Assembly: GCF_003385895.1 (NCBI RefSeq)
Contig: NZ_QRDQ01000008.1
Span: 248,001 to 312,000, forward strand
Direction of reading: 5' to 3'
Source of the DNA: Flavobacterium cutihirudinis
GTDB taxonomy: Bacteria; Bacteroidota; Bacteroidia; Flavobacteriales; Flavobacteriaceae
DNA: 64,000 bases
In this document: positions 25,587-34,612 of the stretch, piece after piece
How positions within the stretch are numbered: position 1 is the stretch's first letter
Layout of the letters: each line of letters starts with the position of its first letter
Position numbers and translations under genes: made by a program
The notes under the pieces: generated by a model
The model's input: the letters and a program-made list of their open reading frames with translations, nothing else
The model's database searches: none
What the model was told of the DNA's origin: nothing

Positions 25587-28500
25587 TTAAAGTTTAATAT
25601 TTAATCCCATCATGAATGTTCTTGGTCTTGGGTAGTAACCTACGTCAACACCTGAAGAAAACTTTTGGTCATCATTTGAAGAACCAAATCCAATCTCTGG
25701 ATCCATACCATCATATTTTGTGAAAGTATAAAGGTTCAATACTGAGAAATAAACTCTGAATTGACTTGCAAAAAATGGTTTAGATTGTTTCATTTTTGCT
25801 AAATCAAATCCTAATGTTACAGTATTAATTCTTAAAAAGTCTCCTTTTTGAATATACAAATCTGAGAATTGAGTAAAGTTTCTGTTGTCTTCTGTTACTC
25901 TAGGAACTGTATTCGAAGAACCTTCACCATGCCAACGGTCTAAAATAGCAGTCGTATAATTTCCGTACGCACCAGATTGGTTTCTGTACGATTGTACGAT
26001 TTCATTTCCTGCAACACCATTCGCGTTAAGCGAGAAGTCGAAAGCTTTATAACTAGCTGACACAGAAAAACCGTAAGTAAAATCAGGATTTGGTTTTCCG
26101 ATGCTTGTTTTATCAGTAGCATCAATTTTATCATCGCCATTTGTATTTACATAAATGATGTCTCCAGGCGCTGCATTTGGTTGTAAAACCACTCCATTTG
26201 CAGATTTGTAATTATCGATTTGCTCTTGATTTTGGAAAACTCCTCCTGTTTTATATCCCCAGAAATAACCTAAAGGAAATCCGTTTTGTGCTCTGTAGAA
26301 TTCACCTGCATTATCATAAAGTTCATTATTCAATCCGTGAATAATACCGTCCTGAGAAGGTATTTGTCCCACTTTATTTTCATTATATGCACCATTTGCA
26401 CTAATACTATAATTGAAATCGCCAATTTTATTCTGATAAGATAAAGACAACTCAACACCTTTATTCACTACATCTCCACCATTTGTATAAGCTGGATCAG
26501 CACCTGCTGTTGCTAAAACCGGAGCTAAAATTAACCAGTCTTTGTTCGTTTTCTTATAAACATCGAAAGTAACGTTCAATGCATTTTTCAAGAACCTTGC
26601 ATCAAAACCAAAGTCAACTTGTTCTGAAGTTTCCCATTTTAAATCAGGATTTGATAATCTGTTAGGATATGCTCCTGGAGTTAATTCGCCTTCTGCATTA
26701 CCAAAAATATAGTTTGTATAATCTGTTTTTATCGGTGATAAGTATTGGAAAGCTCTTGCATTTTGATTTCCAACTTGTCCCCAGCTTCCTCTTAATTTTA
26801 AGAAATCAATCCAGCTTGCATCTCTCAGGAATTCTTCATTTGTTACAATCCATCCTGCAGAAACTGATGGGAAATAACCCCATTGATTTTCTTTAGAAAA
26901 AATAGAAGATCCATCCATTCTAAAAGTCGCATTTAATAAATACGTTTCTTTGTAGTTGTAATTTAATCTTCCAAAATAAGACATTCTTTTTGTCTCTTGC
27001 TTGATACCTTTGATAGCAATTTTAGCACCGGCTTTGTTTGTAGTGTTGTCGATCCAAGCATGCTCCAAATCATTAAAAACAGAATCTGCATTGGTAACTG
27101 ATACTGAAGTACCATCATAATTGATAGATGATGTACCTAACATTGTTTCAAAATGGTGATCATCTGCAACGTTAAATTTGTATGTCAATAAGTTATCCCA
27201 AGTAAGAGTTTTACCTTTATTCATGTTTTGATTCACAGTATCAAAATCATTATTTGCATACGTTGACAAGTGATATACAGGTTTATAAGAATGACCTTCG
27301 CCTGCATAATAATCAAGTCCTAAAGTTGTTTTGAATGTCAAATTCTTGATAGGCTCAATTTGTAAATAAACGTTTCCTAATAATTTCTGATTGTTGTTCT
27401 CATTTTGATTGTTATAAACCATCATAGCATAAGGATTTGCTACACCAGCCAACCATGGTTCAGAGTTTTTTGTAGTATCGTAGTAATTTCCTTCAGCATC
27501 ATACATTGGCAACAATGGATTAGTCTGAAATGCACTTCTTAAAGAGTTGTTGTATTGATTACCAACTCCAATTCCGTTTTTATTGATATAAGCGAAACTT
27601 AAATTCTGTCCAAAAGTTACAACATCTTTGTAAAGTTTGTGCTCTGAGTTGAATCTGAAATTGTAACGCTCATAGTTAGATAAATCTGCTCCACCAACAA
27701 CTCCTTCTTGACCTAAGTAAGATAATGAAGATGAGTAAACTGAAGTTTCAGAACCTCCCGATGCACCAAAAGCGAAATTTTTAGTCGCTGCGTTATCAGT
27801 AATCATTTTATCTACCCAGTTTGTTCCTGCACCTAACTGAGCGATTTGAGCATTTGTAAAATAAGGGTTCTTCCCTGAGTTTACAGCCGCTTCGTTTAAT
27901 ATTGTAGCATATTCTGTTGCATCAAGCATATCCATTTTTCTTGCTACAGATTGTACTCCGTAATATTGATCAAATGTAATTTGGCCAGATGCTCCGCGTT
28001 TTCCTTTTTTAGTTGTTACCAAGATAACCCCGTTTGAAGCCTGAGATCCGTAGATTGCAGCAGAAGCAGCATCTTTTAAAACAGAAATAGATTCAATATC
28101 CGAGTTGCTTAAATAAGAAATATCGCCTGTCAATATTCCGTCTACAACATATAAAGGTGACGTACCCGCTATCGAACCAGCCCCTCTGATTACTACATTC
28201 AGACCTTCTCCCGGTTGTCCTGAAGTTGATGTAACCTGAAGACCAGCTGCCTGCCCCTGAAGTGCCTGAAGTGCATTTGTAGTATTGGTTTTTACAAGGC
28301 TCTCTCCGCTAACCTGAGTAACAGCATTGGTTACAAGGGTTTTCTTTTGTGAGCCGTATCCAACTACTACAACTTCTTTAAGTTCTGCAGTTTCTTCTTC
28401 TAGTTTAACATTTACTGTTTTTTGAGTTCCTACAGTAATTCTTTGTTTTTTGTACCCGATAAAAGTAAAAACAAGCACATCACCGGTTTTTGCTTCTATT

Positions 28501-28715
28501 TTATAATTCCCGTCAAAATCGGTTGCAGCGCCAATTTTTGTTCCTTCTACAGCAACTGATGCTCCGGGAATTCCCATTCCGTCTGTACCCGATGTTACAG
28601 TTCCGCTTACAGATCGGGATTGTGCCTGAGCAAAACCTGACTGTATCATAAATAAGCTAAAAAACAGAGCCGTAAAAAACGGAAGCAATGTTTTAATACA
28701 ATATTTGCTTTTCAT
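25587..28715 (-). CDS. susC: SusC/RagA-family TonB-dependent outer-membrane transporter
   Basis: This 1042-residue protein has a signal peptide (ending SGFAQ) and a carboxypeptidase-D-like regulatory domain at ~35-115 (VSGTVTSGTDGMGIPGASV, IGYKKQRITVG). A TonB-box-like ELKEVVVVGYGSQKK follows, then a plug domain (VVIRGAGSI, SIYGSQASNGVILVTTKKG-type segment) and a long beta-barrel ending MMGLNIKL. It imports oligosaccharides across the outer membrane together with SusD, using TonB energy. It is the first gene of the 12-gene minus-strand locus, with a 506-bp divergent region upstream. No N-terminal STN signalling domain is visible, which argues against control by a FecI/FecR sigma pair. Confidence 0.95.
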   Translation of the reverse strand: MKSKYCIKTLLPFFTALFFSLFMIQSGFAQAQSRSVSGTVTSGTDGMGIPGASVAVEGTKIGAATDFDGNYKIEAKTGDVLVFTFIGYKKQRITVGTQKTVNVKLEEETAELKEVVVVGYGSQKKTLVTNAVTQVSGESLVKTNTTNALQALQGQAAGLQVTSTSGQPGEGLNVVIRGAGSIAGTSPLYVVDGILTGDISYLSNSDIESISVLKDAASAAIYGSQASNGVILVTTKKGKRGASGQITFDQYYGVQSVARKMDMLDATEYATILNEAAVNSGKNPYFTNAQIAQLGAGTNWVDKMITDNAATKNFAFGASGGSETSVYSSSLSYLGQEGVVGGADLSNYERYNFRFNSEHKLYKDVVTFGQNLSFAYINKNGIGVGNQYNNSLRSAFQTNPLLPMYDAEGNYYDTTKNSEPWLAGVANPYAMMVYNNQNENNNQKLLGNVYLQIEPIKNLTFKTTLGLDYYAGEGHSYKPVYHLSTYANNDFDTVNQNMNKGKTLTWDNLLTYKFNVADDHHFETMLGTSSINYDGTSVSVTNADSVFNDLEHAWIDNTTNKAGAKIAIKGIKQETKRMSYFGRLNYNYKETYLLNATFRMDGSSIFSKENQWGYFPSVSAGWIVTNEEFLRDASWIDFLKLRGSWGQVGNQNARAFQYLSPIKTDYTNYIFGNAEGELTPGAYPNRLSNPDLKWETSEQVDFGFDARFLKNALNVTFDVYKKTNKDWLILAPVLATAGADPAYTNGGDVVNKGVELSLSYQNKIGDFNYSISANGAYNENKVGQIPSQDGIIHGLNNELYDNAGEFYRAQNGFPLGYFWGYKTGGVFQNQEQIDNYKSANGVVLQPNAAPGDIIYVNTNGDDKIDATDKTSIGKPNPDFTYGFSVSASYKAFDFSLNANGVAGNEIVQSYRNQSGAYGNYTTAILDRWHGEGSSNTVPRVTEDNRNFTQFSDLYIQKGDFLRINTVTLGFDLAKMKQSKPFFASQFRVYFSVLNLYTFTKYDGMDPEIGFGSSNDDQKFSSGVDVGYYPRPRTFMMGLNIKL

Positions 28716-28853
28716 AATAAATAAGAGTTGGTTAAATTAAGTTAGTTACGTTTATAATTGTCTATGTGATAAGTTTCTGCTTTAATGGATTTTCAAAAAA
28801 TCATTGAAGTACGATTTTTTCAAAACCTTCTTTTTTTACCTTTTTTGGATTTA

Positions 28854-28885
28854 AAAAATTATTCATAAATAAACTTATAGTCAAA
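28854..28885 (-). promoter_or_regulatory. Candidate susC promoter
   Basis: On the minus strand a TTTG (-33; plus 28882-28885) is followed after 20 bp by TAATTTTT (-7; plus 28854-28861), one base off the Bacteroidota TAnnTTTG consensus. It would give a 5' leader of about 130 bases ahead of the SusC ATG. Its -33 element lies inside the left arm of an inverted repeat, as expected for a regulated promoter. Confidence 0.4.
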
Positions 28886-28914
28886 TTGAAAATATCTTAT
28901 GGTAAATTTGACTA
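28878..28914. promoter_or_regulatory. Inverted repeat, candidate operator in the susC/Nudix divergent region
   Basis: TAGTCAAATT (28878-28887) and AATTTGACTA (28905-28914) are exact 10-bp complements separated by 17 bp. The site overlaps the predicted -33 element of susC. The divergent gap (28716-29221, 506 bp) shows no gene; related TTTGAC/GTCAAA words recur near 29060 and 29202. A dimeric regulator such as the adjacent Nudix/winged-helix proteins could bind here. Confidence 0.45.
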
Positions 28915-29221
28915 CAAGTGTAAAACTTTTTTTCTATATTAGCAAAATATTAAGGTTATTTTTTTTTTATTCTAATTTAAATCCAACCATTTTTATCAAT
29001 ACAACAAGGATTAAAAGAAAATTGAAATAAAAAATGATGAAAAAATAACGAAGTATGATTTTGACAATCAACTATTTAAAGAAAACAAAATCTTTGAGGC
29101 TGTTTTTTAACGATTCTAAAGCACTGAACGTCAATTTCATTAGTTGTTAAAAAAATATTAATTAATCAACAAAGACAGTTATGCATTTTATTTGTTTAAT
29201 TTGTCAAAATTTATTTCGCAT

Positions 29222-29938
29222 ATGGTTAGAAAAGTAGATGCCGACTCTGTTGCAATTAGCGAACAAAATGCGATGAACGCAATCACCATTGACTGCGTTG
29301 TATTTGGATTTGACGAAGGAAGTCTTGAAGTACTTTTAGTACAACATGGCGAAGGTATCAGCAAAGGAAAATGGGGACTTCCCGGCGGATGGATTTACAA
29401 GAAAGAAAGCACAGACAATGCAGCTCACCGATTGTTGAATGAACTTACCGGACTTGACAATATATATCTGGAACAATTGAAAGCATTTGGCGATCCGGAT
29501 CGTTTTCCGCTTCGCCGTGTTATTACTATAGGCTACTATGCTCTCGTAAAAAGAGAAGATTATAATATTAAAGCCGGTTTTACGGCCGCTGATGCCAAGT
29601 GGTATAAAATCAACAGCATTCCTGATCTTATTTATGATCATAATGAAATCTTATCCTACAGTTTACAGCACCTTCGCAACAGGGTTCGTCAGGCTCCAAT
29701 TGGATTTAATCTCCTTCCGGAAAAATTCACTTTATTACAACTAATGCATTTATACGAAGAAATTTTAGGCATTGAAATGGACAAATCGAACTTTCGCCGA
29801 AAAATTCTTCACATGAAACTTTTAGCTGCTTTAGACGAAAAACAACAAGATGTTTCGCATCGAGCCGCAAAATTGTATAAGTTTGATCCTGAAATTTACA
29901 ATAAGCTAACTGAAAAAGGATTTAATTTTGAATTTTAA
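29222..29938 (+). CDS. Nudix-winged-helix transcriptional regulator (NrtR/AraR-like), copy 1
   Basis: The 238-residue reading from the ATG at 29222 is preferred over a TTG at 29192. Residues ~20-150 form a Nudix fold (ITIDCVVFGFDEGSLEVLLV, GKWGLPGGW) and ~165-238 a winged-helix DNA-binding domain (EKFTLLQLMHLYEEILG, KSNFRRKILHMKLL). The Nudix box after GGW has lost the REXXEE glutamates (it reads HRLLNELTG), so catalysis is unlikely and the fold probably senses a ligand. In Bacteroides a regulator of this type (AraR) controls L-arabinose use. It is divergent from susC and followed 6 bp later by a paralogue, so control of the PUL by pentose or a sugar derivative is a reasonable inference. Confidence 0.85.
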   Translation: MVRKVDADSVAISEQNAMNAITIDCVVFGFDEGSLEVLLVQHGEGISKGKWGLPGGWIYKKESTDNAAHRLLNELTGLDNIYLEQLKAFGDPDRFPLRRVITIGYYALVKREDYNIKAGFTAADAKWYKINSIPDLIYDHNEILSYSLQHLRNRVRQAPIGFNLLPEKFTLLQLMHLYEEILGIEMDKSNFRRKILHMKLLAALDEKQQDVSHRAAKLYKFDPEIYNKLTEKGFNFEF

Positions 29939-29944
29939 ACCATA

Positions 29945-30652
29945 ATGACCTCTCAAATTAATACACAAACAACAAACACTCCAGCCGTAGACGGTATAAC
30001 AATTGACTGTGCCATTTTCGGATTTAATAAAGCAAGTCTTGAAGTACTTTTGGTGCAACACGCAGAAGGAGAAAGTATCGGAAAATGGGGATTACTGGGA
30101 GGATATCTCAAAAAAGAAGAAAGTGCAGACGAAGCAGCACAAAGAATTGTATACGAATTAACAACACTAGATAATATTTATCTGGAGCAACTTAAAGCTT
30201 TTACCGATCCAAAAAGGGTCAGCGACAGACGAGTTGTTACAATTGGTTATTACACGCTCGTGAATCGTGAAGACTATAATATAAAAGCAAGTCAAACAGT
30301 TATCGAAGCAAAATGGTACAAAATAAAAGATCTTCCGAAATTAATATTTGATCATAACGAAATTTTCGATTTCAGTCTGAAGCAACTTCAAAACCGTGTG
30401 CGTCAGGCACCAATTGGTTTTAATTTACTACCAGAAAAATTTACTTTATTGCAATTGATGCATCTATATGAAGAGATTCTCGGAATTGAATTGGACAAAT
30501 CGAATTTCAGACGAAAAATTCTTCATATGAAACTATTAGTTGCCTTAGATGAAAAGCAACAGGATGTTTCGCATCGAGCGGCTAAACTCTATAAATTTGA
30601 TCCAGAGATCTACAAAAAATTAACAGAAAAAGGATTTAATTTTGAATTTTAA
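29945..30652 (+). CDS. Nudix-winged-helix transcriptional regulator (NrtR/AraR-like), copy 2
   Basis: This 235-residue paralogue of the preceding gene has the same Nudix-plus-winged-helix order. The last ~70 residues are nearly identical in both (for example RVRQAPIGFNLLPEKF and DVSHRAAKLYKFDPEIY), while the Nudix halves have diverged. Its Nudix box reads GGYLKKEESADEAAQRIVYE, again without the full catalytic set. The near-identical DNA-binding halves and differing sensor halves suggest two regulators reading the same operator in response to different ligands, or heterodimers. The 6-bp gap indicates co-transcription. The ligand is unknown; arabinose, xylose or their phosphates are guesses from the locus content. 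Confidence 0.85.
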   Translation: MTSQINTQTTNTPAVDGITIDCAIFGFNKASLEVLLVQHAEGESIGKWGLLGGYLKKEESADEAAQRIVYELTTLDNIYLEQLKAFTDPKRVSDRRVVTIGYYTLVNREDYNIKASQTVIEAKWYKIKDLPKLIFDHNEIFDFSLKQLQNRVRQAPIGFNLLPEKFTLLQLMHLYEEILGIELDKSNFRRKILHMKLLVALDEKQQDVSHRAAKLYKFDPEIYKKLTEKGFNFEF

Positions 30653-30717
30653 GTCCGAATTTAAATTTCATATTTAACTATCGGCTGCTGAGCATTCCAG
30701 AATCCAAAACTTTGCGC

Positions 30718-30725
30718 TATCTTTG
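30718..30725 (+). promoter_or_regulatory. -7 box of the lepA promoter
   Basis: TATCTTTG matches the TAnnTTTG consensus and lies 89 bp before the lepA ATG. No convincing TTG was found at the usual -33 distance. Confidence 0.5.
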
Positions 30726-30814
30726 CGCCTTAATAACTGCCCTAAAGTAATTGCCGGAGCGGTGTTTATACCCACAAAAAGACTAAAACTCAATTAGAGA
30801 ATTGATATATTAAA

Positions 30815-32611
30815 ATGAAGAAGATACGTAACTTTTGCATTATTGCACACATTGACCACGGTAAAAGTACACTGGCAGACCGTTTATTGGGCGCTACACA
30901 AACCGTTACAGCTCGTGAAGAAAAAGCACAATTGCTTGACAACATGGATCTGGAGCGTGAGCGTGGAATCACCATTAAAAGTCACGCCATTCAAATGGAA
31001 TATACTTATAAAGGAGAAGAATATATTTTAAATCTAATTGACACTCCTGGTCACGTTGACTTTTCATACGAAGTTTCAAGATCGATTGCTGCCTGCGAAG
31101 GTGCACTTTTGATTGTTGATGCTGCACAAAGTATTCAGGCGCAAACTATTTCGAACTTATATTTGGCTTTAGAAAATGATCTGGAAATTATTCCGGTTTT
31201 GAATAAAGTTGATTTACCAAGTGCTAATCCTGAAGAAGTAAGTGACGATATTATTGATTTACTTGGTTGTAAATTAGAAGATATTATTCATGCTTCGGGA
31301 AAAACAGGTTTTGGTGTTGAAAATATTTTGGCGGCTATTATCGAAAAAATTCCAGCTCCGAAAGGAAATCCTGATGAGCCATTACAAGCTTTGATTTTTG
31401 ACTCGGTTTATAATCCGTTTCGTGGAATCGAAGTAATTTTTAGAGTTGTAAACGGTGAAATTAAAAAAGGTCAGAAAATTAAATTCATGGCTACAGACAA
31501 TGAATATTTTGCTGACGAAATTGGAACTTTAAAATTAAACCAAGTTCCTAAAAATGTCGTTTCTGCCGGAGATGTTGGATATTTAATTTCAGGAATTAAA
31601 GAAGCACGCGAAGTAAAAGTAGGTGATACAATTACAGATGCAAAAGTGCCGACAACTAATATGATTACAGGTTTTGAGGACGTAAAACCAATGGTATTTG
31701 CCGGAATTTATCCTGTTGATACTGAAGATTACGAAGATTTACGTTCTTCAATGGAAAAATTACAATTGAATGATGCTTCATTAGTTTTCACTCCTGAAAG
31801 TTCTGCTGCATTAGGATTTGGTTTCCGTTGCGGATTCTTAGGAATGCTTCACATGGAAATCATCCAGGAACGTTTAGAGCGTGAGTTCGACATGACTGTA
31901 ATTACTACAGTTCCTAACGTTTCGTATTTGGCTTACACCAAAAAAGAGCCTGAAAAAGCATTAATTGTAAACAACCCTTCTGATTTACCGGAACCTTCAA
32001 AACTGGACAGAGTTGAAGAGCCGTTTATCAAAGCTACGATCATTACAAAATCTGACTTTGTTGGAAACGTAATGAGTTTATGTATCGAAAAACGTGGTTT
32101 AATTACCAACCAAACATACTTAACAACTGAAAGAGTTGAGTTGAATTTTGACATGCCTTTGGCGGAAATTGTATTCGATTTTTACGATCGTTTAAAAACT
32201 GTTTCTAAAGGTTATGCTTCTTTCGATTATTCTCCTATCGGAATGAGAACTTCTAAATTAGTGAAATTGGACGTTCTTTTGAATGCTCAAACCGTTGATG
32301 CACTTTCTGCATTGATTCACGAAGATAACGCGTACAACATCGGTAAAAAAATGACCGAAAAATTACGAGAATTGATCCCAAGACAGCAATTCGATATTCC
32401 GATTCAGGCTGCAATTGGAGCAAAAATTATCGCTCGTGAAACGATTAAAGCACTTCGTAAAGACGTTACCGCAAAATGTTATGGTGGAGATATTTCGCGT
32501 AAGCGTAAACTTCTTGAAAAACAGAAAAAAGGTAAAAAACGTATGCGCCAGGTAGGAAATGTTGAGATTCCGCAAGAAGCATTTATGGCTGTTTTGAAAT
32601 TGAATGACTAG
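30815..32611 (+). CDS. lepA: Elongation factor 4 (LepA), back-translocating GTPase
   Basis: At 598 residues this matches the usual LepA length. The GTPase motifs are G1 [10 protein letters not shown]2 RGITIKS, G3 DTPGHVDF and G4 NKVDLP. The EF-G-like domains II, III and V follow, then the LepA-specific C-terminal domain with the signature [19 protein letters not shown] and GKKRMRQVG. LepA acts on stalled or mis-translocated ribosomes and aids 30S maturation, in the cytoplasm or near the membrane. It is monocistronic here, with its own -7 box and a strong terminator. No oddities were seen. Confidence 0.98.
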   Translation: MKKIRNFCIIAHIDHGKSTLADRLLGATQTVTAREEKAQLLDNMDLERERGITIKSHAIQMEYTYKGEEYILNLIDTPGHVDFSYEVSRSIAACEGALLIVDAAQSIQAQTISNLYLALENDLEIIPVLNKVDLPSANPEEVSDDIIDLLGCKLEDIIHASGKTGFGVENILAAIIEKIPAPKGNPDEPLQALIFDSVYNPFRGIEVIFRVVNGEIKKGQKIKFMATDNEYFADEIGTLKLNQVPKNVVSAGDVGYLISGIKEAREVKVGDTITDAKVPTTNMITGFEDVKPMVFAGIYPVDTEDYEDLRSSMEKLQLNDASLVFTPESSAALGFGFRCGFLGMLHMEIIQERLEREFDMTVITTVPNVSYLAYTKKEPEKALIVNNPSDLPEPSKLDRVEEPFIKATIITKSDFVGNVMSLCIEKRGLITNQTYLTTERVELNFDMPLAEIVFDFYDRLKTVSKGYASFDYSPIGMRTSKLVKLDVLLNAQTVDALSALIHEDNAYNIGKKMTEKLRELIPRQQFDIPIQAAIGAKIIARETIKALRKDVTAKCYGGDISRKRKLLEKQKKGKKRMRQVGNVEIPQEAFMAVLKLND

Positions 32612-32657
32612 ATTTTTTTTATTTAGAAGAAAGAATAAAGAAACAAGATTATAGATT

Positions 32658-32690
32658 AAACCCAATGACGAAAGTTATTGGGTTTTTTGT
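32658..32690 (+). terminator. Intrinsic terminator of lepA
   Basis: A perfect 12-bp stem, AAACCCAATGAC (32658-32669) with GTTATTGGGTTT (32674-32685), has a GAAA tetraloop and is followed by a T-run. It begins 47 bp past the lepA stop. Confidence 0.9.
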
Positions 32691-32873
32691 TTATTTCCAA
32701 CTTGTTCCTGATTATCAAATAGTTAAAAATATAGATTTTTTAAGTAAGATTAATCTTATTTACACTAAAAAAACCACATAAATACCTGATTTTTAACACA
32801 GTTCATCGAACTTAAAGTTAATTTTACACTAAAATTTGTATTTTTAATCCTACAACTTTAAAACTGTAAGATT

Positions 32874-33491
32874 ATGAAAACCAAATTTTCAATTATTCTA
32901 GGCTTATTTACATTTTACTTTGCCAGTGCACAACAGGAAGATCAAGTTAATTCTGAAATGAATTCTGCAAAAGGAATTACTTTTGCTCACGGTGATATGT
33001 TTGTCGAAGGTGCTTTGCAAATTGCTACTGGCGGCGACCGCGATTTTTATGCTTTTAATCCCAAATTTGGATATTTCCTTAATGACAAATTTGCCGTTGG
33101 TGGACAAATTAGTTTTTCAAGTGACAAATATGAATCTACTGACACTAAAACTAATATTTTCGGTATTGGAGGGTTTGCAAGATACTACGTCTTAGAATTA
33201 GACAAAAAACGTTTCAAAGCGTATGGCGAAGCTGGATTAGGCTATGGCCGAAACAAAGTAGAAGACCCAACAGGCTCTGATGACAGCAACAGTCTTACTG
33301 CAAATATTAATGTCGGTCTAAACTATTTTGTAACTAAAAACATCGCGGTAACTTTCGTACTGGCTAACTTACTATCGTACAACAGTGTTTCTCCAGAAAA
33401 TGGTCCATCTTCAAACACATTCGAATTAAACATCAATTTGTTTAATAATATCTTTACACAACCTAAGTTTGGGCTTTTGTACAAATTTTAA
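32874..33491 (+). CDS. Small outer-membrane beta-barrel protein
   Basis: This 205-residue protein has a signal peptide ending FASAQQ. The mature part alternates short amphipathic strands (FAVGGQISFSSD, FGIGGFARYYV, FKAYGEAGLGYGRN, LTANINVGLNYFV) and ends in a strand closing with FGLLYKF. A final aromatic residue is the outer-membrane-barrel sorting signal. This is the OmpW/OMP_b-brl-type eight-stranded barrel frequent in Flavobacteria. No substrate can be deduced. It stands alone, with a 262-bp gap after lepA (holding only the lepA terminator) and its own terminator 22 bp downstream. Confidence 0.8.
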   Translation: MKTKFSIILGLFTFYFASAQQEDQVNSEMNSAKGITFAHGDMFVEGALQIATGGDRDFYAFNPKFGYFLNDKFAVGGQISFSSDKYESTDTKTNIFGIGGFARYYVLELDKKRFKAYGEAGLGYGRNKVEDPTGSDDSNSLTANINVGLNYFVTKNIAVTFVLANLLSYNSVSPENGPSSNTFELNINLFNNIFTQPKFGLLYKF

Positions 33492-33512
33492 TTTCTTCAG
33501 AAATTTACATAC

Positions 33513-33546
33513 AAAGCTGTCTCAATTTGGGACAGCTTTTTTATTT
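33513..33546 (+). terminator. Intrinsic terminator after the small barrel gene
   Basis: AAAGCTGTCTC pairs with GGGACAGCTTT (one G-T pair) across an AATTT loop, followed by a T-rich tail. It begins 22 bp past the stop at 33491. Confidence 0.85.
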
Positions 33547-33566
33547 CTAAAAAGCTTTAACCTTTG

Positions 33567-33574
33567 TAACTTTG
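33567..33574 (+). promoter_or_regulatory. -7 box upstream of the WYL regulator
   Basis: TAACTTTG matches TAnnTTTG and lies 28 bp before the ATG at 33603. A TTG codon at 33588 falls in the expected short leader and would extend the protein by only five residues, so the ATG is preferred. Confidence 0.5.
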
Positions 33575-33602
33575 ATCCTCCAAACCTTTGAACCCTAAAA
33601 AA

Positions 33603-34565
33603 ATGGATGAAACTCCAAAACGATTTGACCGAATTGTCGCTATTCTGATTCAATTACAATCTAAAAAAATTGTAAGAGCGCAGGAATTGGCAGATCGTTT
33701 TGATTGTAGCTTAAGAACAATCTATCGAGACATTCGAACACTGGAAGCTTCCGGAGTGCCTATTTATAGTGAAGCCGGAGTTGGCTATGCTTTAATGGAA
33801 GGTTACAGGTTACCTCCCGTAATGTTTACCCGTGAAGAAGTGAGCAGTTTTATTGCCGCTGAAAAATTAATGCAAAAATTTACTGATCCCTCACTTGGAA
33901 GCCATTATGCATCGGCGATGTATAAACTGAAATCGGTTTTGAGAAGCGGTGACAAAGATTATCTTTCAAATATCGAATCCAGGGTTTTGATGCAAACCGC
34001 AACTACCGAACCAATGTTCAATGATAATTCACCAAATACACTGGCTGTTTTGTTTGAAGGTATTGCGGAGAAAAAACAGATTCTATTAACCTATAAAACG
34101 TTTGACAAAGACGAAACTACGCAACGGAATTTAGAACCCGTTGGTGTATTTCACGATCATAACAATTGGTATTTTCTTGGTTATTGTCATTTGCGGAAAG
34201 ATTACCGCCAATTTCGAACGGACCGTATTCAGGAAATTAAAAAAACAGAACTTGATTTTACAATCGAACATAATTCTCTGGAAACCTATTTATCGCAAAC
34301 CGAAACCATTCCGACTACAAAAGTCAGACTTTTGATTGACAAAAAAATCGCAAGATATTTGGCAACGGAAAGAAAATATCACGGTTATATTTCGGAGAAA
34401 GAAGTTGACGAAAAAATCGAAATGACTTTTATGTGCCGTGACATAGAAAACGCTTTTCCAAGGTGGTTTTTAATGTTTGGAGATTATGCCACAATTCTTG
34501 AACCGGAAATATTGAAAACAAATACTTTAAAATTAATAGAAGTCAACAAACAAAGGCTTTTATAA
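33603..34565 (+). CDS. YafY-type HTH-WYL transcriptional regulator
   Basis: The protein is 320 residues from the ATG at 33603. Residues ~5-60 form a winged HTH_11 domain (ILIQLQSKKIVRAQELADRF, SLRTIYRDIRTLEASGVPIY). Residues ~140-215 form the WYL ligand-sensing domain (RNLEPVGVFHDHNNWYFLGY, DYRQFRTDRIQEIK), followed by the WCX C-terminal extension (IARYLATERKYHGYISEKE). WYL regulators bind nucleotides or nucleic-acid-derived ligands and often regulate nearby genes. Two DinB-like proteins lie convergently downstream. In Flavobacteria such regulators often sit beside DinB or glyoxalase-like proteins; whether it controls them is untested. Confidence 0.9.
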   Translation: MDETPKRFDRIVAILIQLQSKKIVRAQELADRFDCSLRTIYRDIRTLEASGVPIYSEAGVGYALMEGYRLPPVMFTREEVSSFIAAEKLMQKFTDPSLGSHYASAMYKLKSVLRSGDKDYLSNIESRVLMQTATTEPMFNDNSPNTLAVLFEGIAEKKQILLTYKTFDKDETTQRNLEPVGVFHDHNNWYFLGYCHLRKDYRQFRTDRIQEIKKTELDFTIEHNSLETYLSQTETIPTTKVRLLIDKKIARYLATERKYHGYISEKEVDEKIEMTFMCRDIENAFPRWFLMFGDYATILEPEILKTNTLKLIEVNKQRLL

Positions 34566-34570
34566 GAAAA

Positions 34571-34605
34571 AAACCTCTAATGCAATATAATTGCATTAGA
34601 GGTTT
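34571..34605. terminator. Bidirectional terminator between WYL and DinB genes
   Basis: A perfect 15-bp stem, AAACCTCTAATGCAA (34571-34585) with its complement at 34591-34605, is flanked by an A-run on the left and a T-run on the right. It can therefore end transcripts from both convergent genes. Confidence 0.92.
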
Positions 34606-34612
34606 TTAATTT

